A stretch of 20,339 nucleotides of DNA from Globomyces pollinis-pini (Eukaryota; Chytridiomycota; Chytridiomycetes; Rhizophydiales; Globomycetaceae). Positions 9,484-18,953 of this stretch are shown piece after piece. Numbering within the stretch: the stretch's first letter is position 1; every line of letters begins with the position of its first letter. The translations under genes and the position numbers were made by a program. Where the stretch lies: the NCBI GenBank assembly GCA_025399215.1, contig MU621389.1:1-20339 (forward strand), read 5' to 3'. The notes below the pieces were generated by a model. It saw only the letters and a program-made list of their open reading frames with translations, had not been told where the DNA came from and searched no databases.

Positions 9484-10963
9484 ATGACATTCCTAGACAA
9501 TTTTATCACACGAAGAGGAAACAAATTATATGAAAACGAGAACCATTTTCGATGGGCATCTTATAACGTTCCTGGTTACTTGATGACTGAAGACTATAAG
9601 AATCCTCTTAATTCTGATTGGATTAATCCTGAACCTAGAGAACAATTGGATGCAGTATTGACTGTCAAAGGTTCTGCTGGAAGAGTCATTCGAACTTATA
9701 CGTTGGGATTTGGTAATACTTATCATATGATGGGTCCAAATCAATTCTATGAACCTGCTTGGGTTGCTTTTGATAATGCATTGAATATTGCTCGACAACA
9801 TGGAATTCGATTGATTGTCCCATTCATCAATAACCATAACGGTGGTGATGCTGCTCCTCCAGGGAACTTTGGTGATTACGCTTATTTTACCAAATTACAT
9901 AACTTGCCTCCCAGTCAATTCTTTAACAATTCGATATTGATAGAAGATTTCAAAAATTTGATTCGATACACACTCAACCGGATCAATACTGTCAATGGAA
10001 TCAGGTATGAAAGGTTGAAGTTCATTCTAGGTATGGTGATGATCCAACAATGCTAGCGTGGCAGTTGGGAAATGAATTGGGAGGTTGGGATGGTCCGGCA
10101 CCACCTGCCAGTTGGTCGATTGAGATGGCGACGTTGATTAAGCAATTGGCTCCAAAGACTCTGGTCATGGATGGTACTCAAGGAGGTCTTGATGCACCTA
10201 ATCGATATCCAATTGCGGCATTGCAACATCCTTCCATTGATATTTTTTCAAACCATTATTATTATGGAGAGAGTGATTATAAGAGAATTACAAAAGATTC
10301 AAATTGGGTTGCGCAGTACAACAAGGCGTTTGTATTGGGAGAAGTTGGATTTCGATTTGAAGTTGTACAAAGATATTATGACATGACCTTGAAAGACACC
10401 AAGATTAGTGGATGTATGGTATGGAGTTTGCGATATCATTCCCGAGATGGTAAGTGTACTGTTATTGATCCATACTAGGTGGTTTCTATACACACTCAGA
10501 AGAAGGAGGGTTCTTTTCCTACCATGCACCAGGATTTCCAGTATCACCGGGATTTGGAATCGATGATGCAAGAATGGTCAAGATGATCAGACGTTATGGG
10601 CTATTGATTCAAAATCTTTCTTCAGCGACTGCATTCCCTCAACCGAATACACCATCACTATCCAATTTGAAAAATCTAACCCCAAAGAACTTGACCTGGT
10701 TCGGGTCAGCCTGGGCGGCGGGATATAACGTTTATCGTGTAAATCACACTAGTAAACGAAAGGAGTTGGTTAGACTTCAGGTTAAAGACTGTGTAGAATC
10801 AGGAAAGGTATGCTGATGAATAGGAGTTTATATACAGTTTTATGTTTCTGATGATTATTCAGGAAGTGGGTGCTTTTCTTATTTGATATACGCAGTGGGA
10901 ATGAATGGTGAAGAGAGTGAAACGTTCTTGGAACTAGGCAAGTTTACTGTAGAGTTGGATTGA
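9484..10963 (+). CDS. GH5 mannan endo-1,4-beta-mannosidase
   Basis: Four exons (9484-10004, 10031-10449, 10479-10807, 10838-10963) with introns of 26, 29 and 30 nt; 464 aa. Glycoside hydrolase family 5 mannanases cleave internal beta-1,4-mannan bonds. The start FITRRGNKLYENENHFRW-ASYN is the usual N-terminal strand of fungal GH5 mannanases. The acid/base Glu is in LAWQLGNELGG (E189) and the nucleophile in FVLGEVGF (E278); NHYYYGESDY and GCMVWSLRYHSRDGG follow. The C-terminal third resembles a beta-sandwich, ending with a CVESGK...GCFSYLIYAV segment. No signal peptide is visible at the chosen ATG, which is odd for a mannanase: either a cytosolic form or a short signal exon upstream. A possible exon with an ATG near 9425 joins in frame, but it is not a convincing signal peptide. 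Confidence 0.88.
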
Positions 10964-11045
10964 AGGGTGGGATGAACTGCTTTTACTGTAATATGATACT
11001 TAATAGGAAATTTATATAGTTCTAAAATTTTCTGTTTATTACAAT

Positions 11046-12923
11046 CTAGTTTTTTGTTTTCAGTTGTATCTGTTGGCCGTGCAATAAAGCCCCCAACATA
11101 TCACCTTTAGCTATTTCATTAGATCCAACCAAATCCGACTTTGTATATGTGTGACCTGCAAATCCAAGTCTGCCATGAGTGTTCGCACCCTGTTTTGTAC
11201 CCAATCTACCATGGGCTTGACATTGTTTCTTTACAAATTGCTGTAGCCTGTCGTTCTTTTCGGCCCATGGTTCTAAAGAAACCTTTTTCATATATGTAAC
11301 CAACTCTAAACTGTCCTCTTCCATTTGATGTGTCACATCCATGGCATTCAAAATATTTTGATTTCTAGTGTGTAATCGTTCCTTTTCTTTCTCATTCTAA
11401 CGACTATTAAATGCCTCTATAATACCTTTAATTTTAGATTATAAGCTTGTATTGATTCCTCCTGCTTTTTCTGAGCTATTCTTGAAATTTCTGTCTGATG
11501 ATCCATTTCTTTCTTCAATGTTTTGTAATGATTTTGAATATCGATTCCTTGTTGTCTTTCTATTCTCTGTTTTTCTTTCTTTTGCTTCAACTATTGTTAA
11601 CATTTGTAATTTCTTTTGGTTACATAATTGGTATAGAATAATCTCAAATCCTTCATGTTTTCTTTTTGCATTGCTTTCTGTTTATCAGCCAACTTTTCTG
11701 CTTTTCTATTCACATCCCTCTCTTGCTTTTCTTGCAAATCATGGATCTTGTTGTCTTCTTCAACACGTAATTGATACAAATGTTTTCCTATGTTTTCTCG
11801 TATTTCTAAATGATCACTTTCATCAGTTATTTTGAATATCTTTACTTGAACGCCTTTGCCATTATCGCCTCTTTCATTTGATTTTGGTTTTCTTTTCTCG
11901 TTACCCAATTCTCAACAGCCTTTTCTTCTTCTCTGTCCATATAATCCTCGTATTCTTGTGCAGCTTTCTTACTTTCTTGAAGTTGTAAAAGCTCTTGTCG
12001 TACCATATTCCCATGCATTTTCTTTTTCTTCATTAACTCTTTTTGGTTTTCATGGAAGCTTTGGTCCTCTGCAGCCAATTTGCGTCCATAATCATAGTTT
12101 GCCTATCATTAATCATCAGTTACTACCTTCTTTTCATCTAATTGCCGTTGTCGTTTTTCTTTTGTTTGCTGTAAATGAGTTTGTGCTAATTGAACTTGAG
12201 ATTTTAAATTCATAAGTTTTTCTCGTTCTTCATTAATAATATCTTCTTCTTGTTTTGCGAATTGCGCTTTTAACCTTGCTTGTTCATGAATATATTCAGC
12301 ATTTTTTCTTTCTTCCTTCAATTTTACTTGCAGATCTCGTTCCTAGTAGATTAAAATATCTGGTACATTTTCAGTTACTTGCATTGCTTGATACATATTT
12401 ACTCTGGTATGGAATGCTTTCACAAGATCCGTTTCCATATACTGTAATCTTTTAGCTCTATCTATTGCCTCTTGTCTTCTAGCAATGATATCAGAGTGAA
12501 ATTGTTTATCTGCAAGTAATTTAGCTTCATGTTCTTTTTGTAAACGCTCTTTTCGTGATTCTAATTTAAGTTTCCTCTGACCAGCAATGGTTGAGGACCA
12601 GTTTTTGACTCTCGATTGTGATTTTTCATATCTTTCTTGACGCTAATTTTGAGTTTACGAAATTAGATTACATCCTTGACCATTATATCCTGTAATTGTT
12701 CCTTAACAGTTGACTGACTAATTTGTTGTTCCATACGTTTGAGATCTAATGCGTTTATGACCGTTCTAGGTAAATGTGTTGCTGAGCTAATTGTTAATGA
12801 AGTCACTTGAAACCATTTAGATCGTTTTTCGTATGCTTTTTCGTTGCTAAACTTGCCTACTGGATCCAGTTAATATTTTAGATTCTTATTACAGTAGTAA
12901 CTGGGTGTGTTATCCCTTATCAT
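11046..12923 (-). CDS. CFAP210: Cilia- and flagella-associated protein 210 (CCDC173)
   Basis: Eight exons (12923-12893, 12859-12672, 12642-12367, 12342-12127, 12102-11846, 11816-11624, 11590-11426, 11396-11046); introns 33, 29, 24, 24, 29, 33 and 29 nt. The spliced protein is 558 aa, close to human CFAP210. It is almost all charged coiled coil (trichohyalin/plectin-homology type). Diagnostic stretches are VKNWSSTIAGQRKLKLESRK and ARRQEAIDRAKRLQYMETD followed by LVKAFH, which match the human WT.TIAG and RKEAIEKAK..QYYQTE segments. CFAP210 is a microtubule inner protein of axonemal doublets, so the organism makes a motile flagellum. In intron 5 the nearer acceptor (11817) is required by the frame; the more distal TTTAG at 11806 is not. 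The first exon is 31 nt and the exact start is less sure. Confidence 0.88.
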
Positions 12924-12995
12924 TGTGTGCGTGAATTCACTCTTAAAAACGCGTCAAAGATTAAAAATGAGAATGCTCACACAATTATATTTAAG

Positions 12996-13194
12996 ATGGA
13001 AGTAATAGTTTTAACAACCACTAGTGGATAGTGTTTACTCTGTTCAAATTTTTATAGGTTATTATCAACAAAGCCGAACTTTTACTCTCTCACCTGTTGT
13101 GAACTTATTTACAGTGACAAAACGAGCCAAGTTCAAAGTCATTTTGAAGGCCCAGTATCCTAAAGAGTTTAACTCTAACTCTCTATATATATAA
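12996..13194 (+). CDS. Candidate 54-aa gene with one 34-nt intron, unknown
   Basis: Exon 1 (12996-13023) and exon 2 (13058-13194) join in frame across a 34-nt GT..AG intron to give 54 aa. The second exon reads YYQQSRTFTLSPVVNLFT then VTKRAKFKVILKAQ and looks coding: basic, with an RTFTLSP stretch like a mitochondrial presequence cleavage region. An alternative start at 12968 (MRMLTQLYLRWK) with a different donor reads exon 2 in another open frame, so the frame is not settled. It would be divergent from CFAP210, with about 45-72 nt between starts. No family is recognised. TATATATATA just after the coding end may be 3' UTR. Confidence 0.35.
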
Positions 13195-13361
13195 CTTCAA
13201 AATTCTGACCAAGTGAACCATCATTTCTAATTTCCATCTTAAATTGGTTTGTTCGTTTGTTCAATCAGTCCAGAATCTGAGATCACTGTGAGACTTACTA
13301 GAAATTGTATAGAACAATATTAGACTTTGAAAAACAGTCAAGTTTATTAACGATCAATATT
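13195..13361. other. Short convergent spacer
   Basis: Space between the 54-aa candidate gene and the 3' end of the disulfide isomerase gene. I see no gene or structured element in it. Confidence 0.4.
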
Positions 13362-15367
13362 CTAATCCAATTTTCTGTCTGAATCAGCTCCGATTTGAGT
13401 AGAAAGCTTTGTGTATTCTGGATTATAGAAACAGAGATAGTAGATAGCCGCTACAGTAGGCACAATCATAGTCAATAATCCAAAAATAGAGCCAGTTACA
13501 AATTGGAAATAAGCACGACTATACTTTCTAATCACGTTATATACTTGTCCAACAACACCTTTGGTGGATTTTGGCTAAAATGTTAGTGACAAACTTCATA
13601 CTGAATTTTTATCTTCCAACACATCATTAAGAGATTTAATCACCAATTCTTGATCAAGAGTGTAAACTTCTTTATCTGGGTGAGAATCAAAATACAAATC
13701 ATCCTGTCGATTAATACTGCAAAGTCAATTATAAACCTGTGCATTTGCAATGATATAACGAGGTAAATCTTCTTGTTTGATACCATAAAGTGTTTTCACA
13801 TAATCGGAAAATTTAACAGCGTCTAACCAAGTAAATTTGACATTTTCACTATTGGAGTTTGATTCATAAAATGCTTTCGCTGTTAATCGTAATTCAGATA
13901 TTGGTGCTTTTCCTTTTGTATTGCTGTCAGGATCAACTAGTAACATGACTACGTAGGGAATATTGTTAATATCTGGTTGGTTTTCGACGGATAGTTCTAC
14001 CACAAGAGGGTAACGATTTTTCAGTATCCATTCTTTCATTTGACTACGATTTTCTGCGACGTTGGTAAAATCACCTTTGTAAGAGTGATGTCTGACACCT
14101 TTATCAGTAAAGATGGAAAGAACAGGCCCATCAGTTTCATAACCATACGGTAAAGAAGATGTAGCATCAATTTCTGGACATACATAGACTTTTATCTTAT
14201 TTCGAACACTTTTAGAAACCATTTTGATCAGATCAAGAATATTTGTTTCTTTGTCTCCATCATAAACGAATAGTACAAGTGATTCTGACTCATCAACCAG
14301 TTGTTTTACTTCAGAAGCACGGATAGGTGTGAACGATGGTTTTCTATACGAGAATATCAGTTTCAATTATAATTCTCACCCAGTGAAGCCAAGAGCAAAT
14401 TCCTCTAATGATTCCAGTGTTCCTAAAAATTAGGTAAAACCTTGATATGTACGAGGTCCATGGTATTCTTCTTTTTCATCAGGTTGATTTAAACTAGGGA
14501 ATAAGAAGACTTAATGGGTTACTATAAAATCGTAGGATATCCTTGGATTTCAAACTTTCTACATGGTTCTAATGTTCAGCAAGATAGAAAAGTAACTATT
14601 ATCACGAGTACAATCAACATTTCCAATGTTGAACTTATTCTGTAATTTCGCGGCAAGTTCGGCGTAGGTGGGTTTTAAAGACTTGCAATGATGACACTAG
14701 CGATTAAACAGGAGAAACTAACCCAAGGTGCATAAAACATAACCAACCAAGGTTTTCCAGTAGTTAACTAATAAAATCAGGATAAACTTAAAAAGATACT
14801 TTGTCAAACAGTTCACCAGTTAAATCTGCAACTTCTCCCTTTGGGTTTGAAGAAGGATTTGGTTTGCTTTCTAAAGCAACTAGCTCTTTTAAATCTCTGA
14901 AAGCTTTTCCATCTGAATTGATAGATTTGATGATTTTGGTAGCCTTTGATTTCAACCCGTTCATAGTGCGATCCACAACTTCTACGCAAATCAGAATACT
15001 TCAATCAAATACCTCCTTTTTGAACACCATCTACAAACCAAAGAACAGTTGGAAATCCATCCAAACTTTCACATAAATCCTGATTCAAGGTACACTCAAC
15101 CTTTCCGACATTTACGCCTTTCCACTGATTCTCTCTCATTTCAATTTCAAAATCCAACCATATAGGAGTAAAAGCTTGACAATGACCACACCATTTGGCA
15201 CCATAAAACACTAACCAGTGTCCATTGGCTACAGAAGATTGGAAAGTAGCAGATGTTAAATGAAAGATCAATGGTTCTGCTTTTTCATATGCTTCTGTAA
15301 CTTCTTTGGTTGGTGCTCTTGCTACGATGAATGGAGCAAGGAGTGCCAGGAGGAAACCAACAAACAT
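13362..15367 (-). CDS. Membrane-anchored protein disulfide isomerase, two thioredoxin domains
   Basis: Ten exons (15367-15013, 14981-14800, 14767-14723, 14696-14597, 14568-14523, 14493-14453, 14422-14380, 14343-13737, 13703-13602, 13574-13362), introns 26-36 nt; 577 aa. Signal peptide MFVGFLLALLAPFIVARA, then a thioredoxin domain with AKWCGHC (C60/C63), and a second with APWCHHC (C195/C198) and the usual GYPTI..Y and YHGPRTLESLEEFA. A redox-silent thioredoxin-like region follows, then a transmembrane helix (about 529-552) and a short cytosolic tail. Such ER proteins form and shuffle disulfides in secretory cargo; the topology is like the TMX3 group. The CHHC active site is less usual than CGHC and is split by an intron exactly after its Trp. 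Four successive exons here are only 41-100 nt. An ATG at 15412 is also in frame, but 15367 gives the cleaner signal peptide. Confidence 0.9.
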
Positions 15368-15683
15368 TTGGCAAGAAAAAATCAAACTCAGATCAACAAC
15401 TACCAGATTCAACTAGATTGGATTATGTTTATTTTAAAGTTTCCGAATGTTACTTGCCGCTTGTTCAAGATGGTGTTAACGATAACAAGGGAGGTTTTTA
15501 TTTAGTGAATCGTTCATGAATGTAACAATGATCAATTGCGAAAACACTCCATAGAAGTGATCTAAATATGCCTTTTATAAGTTACTATGGAGCTCTATCC
15601 AGCACAATACATTCTGTTTAAATTGGTTTTGTTTATTCTTGAAAATTATGGAACGATATTAGTAGCAATGATACAATTTAGAA
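15368..15683. other. Spacer upstream of the disulfide isomerase gene
   Basis: About 316 nt between the start of the disulfide isomerase gene and the 3' end of the PSMG3 gene, both on the minus strand. It should hold the disulfide isomerase promoter. Short plus-strand open frames occur (for example from 15426 or 15587), but none has coding character I trust. Confidence 0.4.
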
Positions 15684-16135
15684 TTACTCATTGTCATGTT
15701 CAGGCTGCAAAAATCCAAGTTCCTTCAAACCACTTAAAACGTCTACCATCAATTAGAAATAAAACGCAGATTACCATCAAACACAGCTTTATTCCAAGAA
15801 TCGATTGCATCTTGGTTGTCTGGGTCAATAGCTGGTTTGAGTAAAGAACAGGCCAACAGTAATGTCTTTTGTGAAGCCAACAGACTAGAGATGTGATTTG
15901 CATAGACGGAATACAATAAATTAGAACGATCACCTAACAATACAGACGATTCTGATAATAAATGATCCTTTTTGGCCATAGTTAAAGTTCCAACTTTTCC
16001 AGTTTGGGTGATCATTAGGTAGATCATATTAGTGTAAACTGATACTATAATTTGAGTTGGAATTGCATCAGTTCCCATGTTCCTGACAAGTTGCGCTGTT
16101 GTTACTGGAAACGATTCTGACTCCATTGGATTCAT
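15684..16135 (-). CDS. PSMG3: Proteasome assembly chaperone 3 (PSMG3/Poc3-like)
   Basis: Two exons (16135-15775 and 15742-15684) across a 32-nt intron; 139 aa. The core reads IPTQIIVSVYTNMIYLMITQ followed by TGKVGTLTMA, then SVLLGDRSNLLYSVYANHISSLL and KTLLLACSLL, matching the PSMG3 pattern (GVPTQVV...VLVTQ.GK.GTL, then VLLG and A.....F). PAC3 pairs with PAC4 to guide assembly of the proteasome alpha ring. The second exon adds an amphipathic helix (VLSGLKELGFLQPEHDNE), the expected C-terminal helix; without splicing the frame ends early with a different tail. An in-frame ATG at 16180 would add 15 hydrophobic residues and is less likely. It is divergent from the F-box gene. Confidence 0.85.
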
Positions 16136-16306
16136 GATGTAACGAAAAAGAATAAGAATTTTTGAGACAATTAGGTACATCCATAATTATGATGTGTATA
16201 AGTAAACCATACTTAATACCAATGCTATCTTTATCGATTCATCTAATTACTTCAAATTCTAGTTTTTTTTCTATCGTAGGGTTTTCTTTTCATTTCACTA
16301 TTTATT

Positions 16307-17900
16307 ATGGACACAGTTTTGGATAATGTAATGGTATAAATTTCATTGATATCTCAGCTTCACTTATTGAAACGTATTTTGATTTACTTGAGTCCACTGG
16401 AATTGGTTCTGTGTGAACGATTATCACGTAAATTCTTCAGAAACTTGGAAAAACTGGATTGTATTTGGAAACGATTAGCAATAATTCAATACTCTAGCGA
16501 CCAGCTCTCCCAATCGTTTGCAACTTGGAAGCTTTTGTATGCCTGTAAGCTTCAATTTGAAAATGGAGTCCATGATTTTAGATCATCAAGATCAAGTCTG
16601 ATTCTACCTGCTGGGAATTGGGATTCAATACGTAATCGAACATCCAAATCTGTATCGGTTGATTGCAGCAGACCCATTGTTTATAAATTCCCTGGTCAGA
16701 TGCGGTCGTATCTCGCTGTAATTCCTCATAACCCTACAAACTATAGCAAGTATGGGCTTTTTGGAAACATTTTATATTTTGTTCAACTTGGAGGTTTTAA
16801 TCAACAGATTGTATATGGAAAATATCTGGATAATACCACCACGAAGACTGTGTGTTTGCATGGACACACAAATCCAGTGACTTATATATTCGTATCTGAC
16901 AATGGATATTTAGTGTCCTTAGATAAAGGTGGATTAGCATTGATTTGGGACATTAAGAAGTTTGATCACAAAAAGCCAATAGGTTCTATTCCTTTTATAA
17001 CGTAAGAATTATGTAAAGTATTGAAAATCAGTGGCAATCCAGACGCATACTCGATCGGTGTATATAAAAACTTAATGGTGATGATGACATTATCCGGAGT
17101 AATATTGGTGTGGGATTTGGTTAGTGAACAGCTTCTGTCACAATTTTCTTTACCATATGAGCATATTAATCGACGAAACACCCACGGAAAAATTTGTATA
17201 CGGGAACGTTATATGGGAATTGCATTTAGCACTGGGACCCAACTCTTTTTTGAAATGCGAAAATCATTACCCCAATCTCTATTCCCCTTCAATTATGAAT
17301 TGATATGGTGCATAGATGACTGTATTCATAGTGACGATGAAAGTAACCTGATTGCATTTGATCTTAATCAATCGTTTCTCATAAAATGCTTTAGATATAA
17401 TGAAGATATATATGTCTCCAAATTTAACAATTGGAAGTACATTTCTACACCGAAGTTATCACAATTTACCAGTTCAGATTTGTTTCATATCCAAAACCAA
17501 CAAAAGGAAGTCACAAAAGAAATCGTTACTTTATCAGAAACGAAATCAATGAAGAGATTTGGAATCAATGCACATCATTGTGGAGAGGTAGTGTATGCTA
17601 CAATGGATAAAAATGAAAGTATGATATTGGCTATATCGTCTGAAGATTTTGAACCCACTCGCTTATTGGTTTGGGATTTTAGAGTAAATAGACAACATGA
17701 TAGATATTTCGAATTGATATCTATAGGAAATATGAAGTTTTTTGTTGGATTTGATGTAACGCAAAAGTAAACCAATGTGTATTATTTAGAATATATCACT
17801 AACAGCGTACAAAGTTTTGCATAGTCATGATCTAATTGTTTTTATGGTTGTCCACTATAACCCACTAAAACTGTACATTCTAAATCAATGTTTATGCTGA
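16307..17900 (+). CDS. F-box protein with WD40-like repeats
   Basis: Four exons (16307-16327, 16358-17001, 17032-17755, 17790-17900) with introns of 30, 30 and 34 nt; 499 aa. The first exon is only 21 nt and completes the F-box: LLKRILIYLSPLELVLCERL then SRKFFRNL and WKRL. The rest shows WD-type blade ends (LIWDIKKFD, ILVWDLVSE, LLVWDFRVN) and HGHTNPV. Such proteins usually act as substrate receptors of SCF ubiquitin ligases; the target is unknown. The last exon is my choice: reading straight on gives a stop at 17768, whereas removing 17756-17789 opens 36 more codons with beta-strand-like hydrophobic character (HDLIVFMVVHYNPLKLYIL). The Skp1-binding role and target are inferred from domains. 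Confidence 0.75.
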
Positions 17901-17968
17901 CACAGAAATATCACTGTGTAATTAGTTAAGAAAATATTCTGTGGATATCTACTACTACATATATTATA

Positions 17969-18127
17969 ATGCTTAAAAGAAATATATATTGGAAAAGACC
18001 AGCTATCACGTACAGCACAAAGAGCACTCAGACCACGTTTGCTGCCCAACCACTCAATACGGCAGCAACAGTTCTAGAGTCGACTGTCATCCCAGCTTCA
18101 CCCGCAAAACCTGAATTGGTTCCTTGA
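17969..18127 (+). CDS. Thr/Ala-rich short ORF in mobile-element debris
   Basis: ATG-to-TGA frame of 52 aa: basic start (MLKRNIYWKRP), then Thr/Ser/Ala/Pro-rich, including TTFAAQPLNTAATVLEST. Base composition is visibly less AT-rich than the spacer before it. It ends 1 nt before the open frame of the integrase remnant. No family is recognised; a structural or accessory ORF of the same element is possible. Confidence 0.3.
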   Translation: MLKRNIYWKRPAITYSTKSTQTTFAAQPLNTAATVLESTVIPASPAKPELVP

Positions 18128-18128
18128 A

Positions 18129-18701
18129 CCATCACACCCACCATCGTTCAATTCAGGTTTAAATCTGCCTTACAGACCACAATCTAATGGAATGGTGGAG
18201 CGCAGCAATAGACTCATAAAATCAATTCTCTTTAAAATATTATATGAACACCACACAAAAGATCGGGCAAAATACATTGATGAAATAGCAAATATATTCA
18301 ATACATCATATAACCGTATAATAGGCACAACTCCAAATCAAGCTTACAATGCTGATTCCAAACAAATGAAACAAAACCATGCGCGACAATTGAATATCAA
18401 AAAACGTGGGTTTAAGAACATTTCAACAAAACTACCTTTAAATACAATTGTTCGAATATATAACAGAGCAAAAGGCAAAAGTAAAGGTGAGCCGTTTTAC
18501 TCGAAAGACTTGTATAGAGTAGTCAAAGTCAGTGGCTCAAACAATGAGACGTTGAAACCGGTAAACTACAAAAGGATACGTTTAATCTCTCATCTTTGTT
18601 GGTTATTAATACGCCCGAGAAGAAGGTCTAATATTTTCTCAATAACTTCCAACAAATATAAGATACGATTAACTAAGAAAACCATCAAATTTCTGAAATG
18701 A
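18129..18701 (+). pseudogene. 5'-truncated DDE (rve-type) integrase remnant
   Basis: The open frame holds the third catalytic block of a retroviral-type integrase, PYRPQSNGMVERSNR, with the catalytic Glu in MVER, followed by NTSYNRIIGTTPNQAY (the usual YN...H/R...TP...A box) and a C-terminal domain with LPLNTIVRI, KGEPFYSKDLYRVVKV and PVNYKRI. The first two catalytic Asp blocks and the zinc-binding N-terminus are missing upstream, where the sequence jumps from an FNSG-like piece straight to the PYRPQ box. The last ~45 codons lose the expected pattern, consistent with a frameshift. The C-terminal KGEPFYSKDLYRV..V layout resembles Polinton/Maverick integrases at least as much as Ty3-type ones. 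An inactive remnant. Confidence 0.75.
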
Positions 18702-18720
18702 ATTTAAAATATATTAATAA

Positions 18721-18900
18721 ATGCTTTCAAAAACGCATAAAAAGAATTTCAAATTGATAGGGACAATAGCCGGTGGAACGTTGGGCTATATCTATGGTAA
18801 TATCCCAGGACTAGTTATCTATCACAAATACATAGTTAGTTTATTTATCCATATCGCTCTCATGTTCAACTGTCTTCCCTTTCCTTGGCAGCTTTTGTGA
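18721..18900 (+). CDS. Short glycine-zipper membrane ORF, possible mobile-element gene
   Basis: A 59-aa ATG-to-TGA frame 20 nt after the integrase remnant. It has a basic start (KTHKKNFK), a glycine-zipper hydrophobic stretch (LIGTIAGGTLGYIYGNIPG) and a second hydrophobic run. Gly-rich small membrane proteins of this shape occur among accessory ORFs of Polinton-like elements and viruses, but I cannot assign a family. Its end is close to the HNH gene start on the same strand. Confidence 0.35.
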   Translation: MLSKTHKKNFKLIGTIAGGTLGYIYGNIPGLVIYHKYIVSLFIHIALMFNCLPFPWQLL

Positions 18901-18953
18901 CAATTAATTCTAAATCACTCCGCCACCAGTTTTGTGTGTTACGAAAAAATAAT

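Noticed and set aside
11452..12455. Plus-strand frames rich in Phe, Leu and Ser opposite CFAP210
   Set aside because: They are the antisense of a Lys/Glu-rich coiled coil, which always reads as Phe/Leu/Ser-rich; no membrane protein is implied.
13717..13736. A 20-nt intron ending at the first CAG
   Set aside because: It breaks the frame; the next acceptor (13704) gives 33 nt and restores it.
14423..14440. An 18-nt intron in the disulfide isomerase gene
   Set aside because: A 30-nt intron with a better donor and the same acceptor gives the conserved GPRTLESLEEF reading; the 18-nt form is kept only as a testable alternative.
15587..15844. Plus-strand 85-codon frame beginning MELYPAQYILF
   Set aside because: Its larger part is antisense to the conserved PSMG3 3' exons and has no family resemblance; the hydrophobic start alone is weak evidence.
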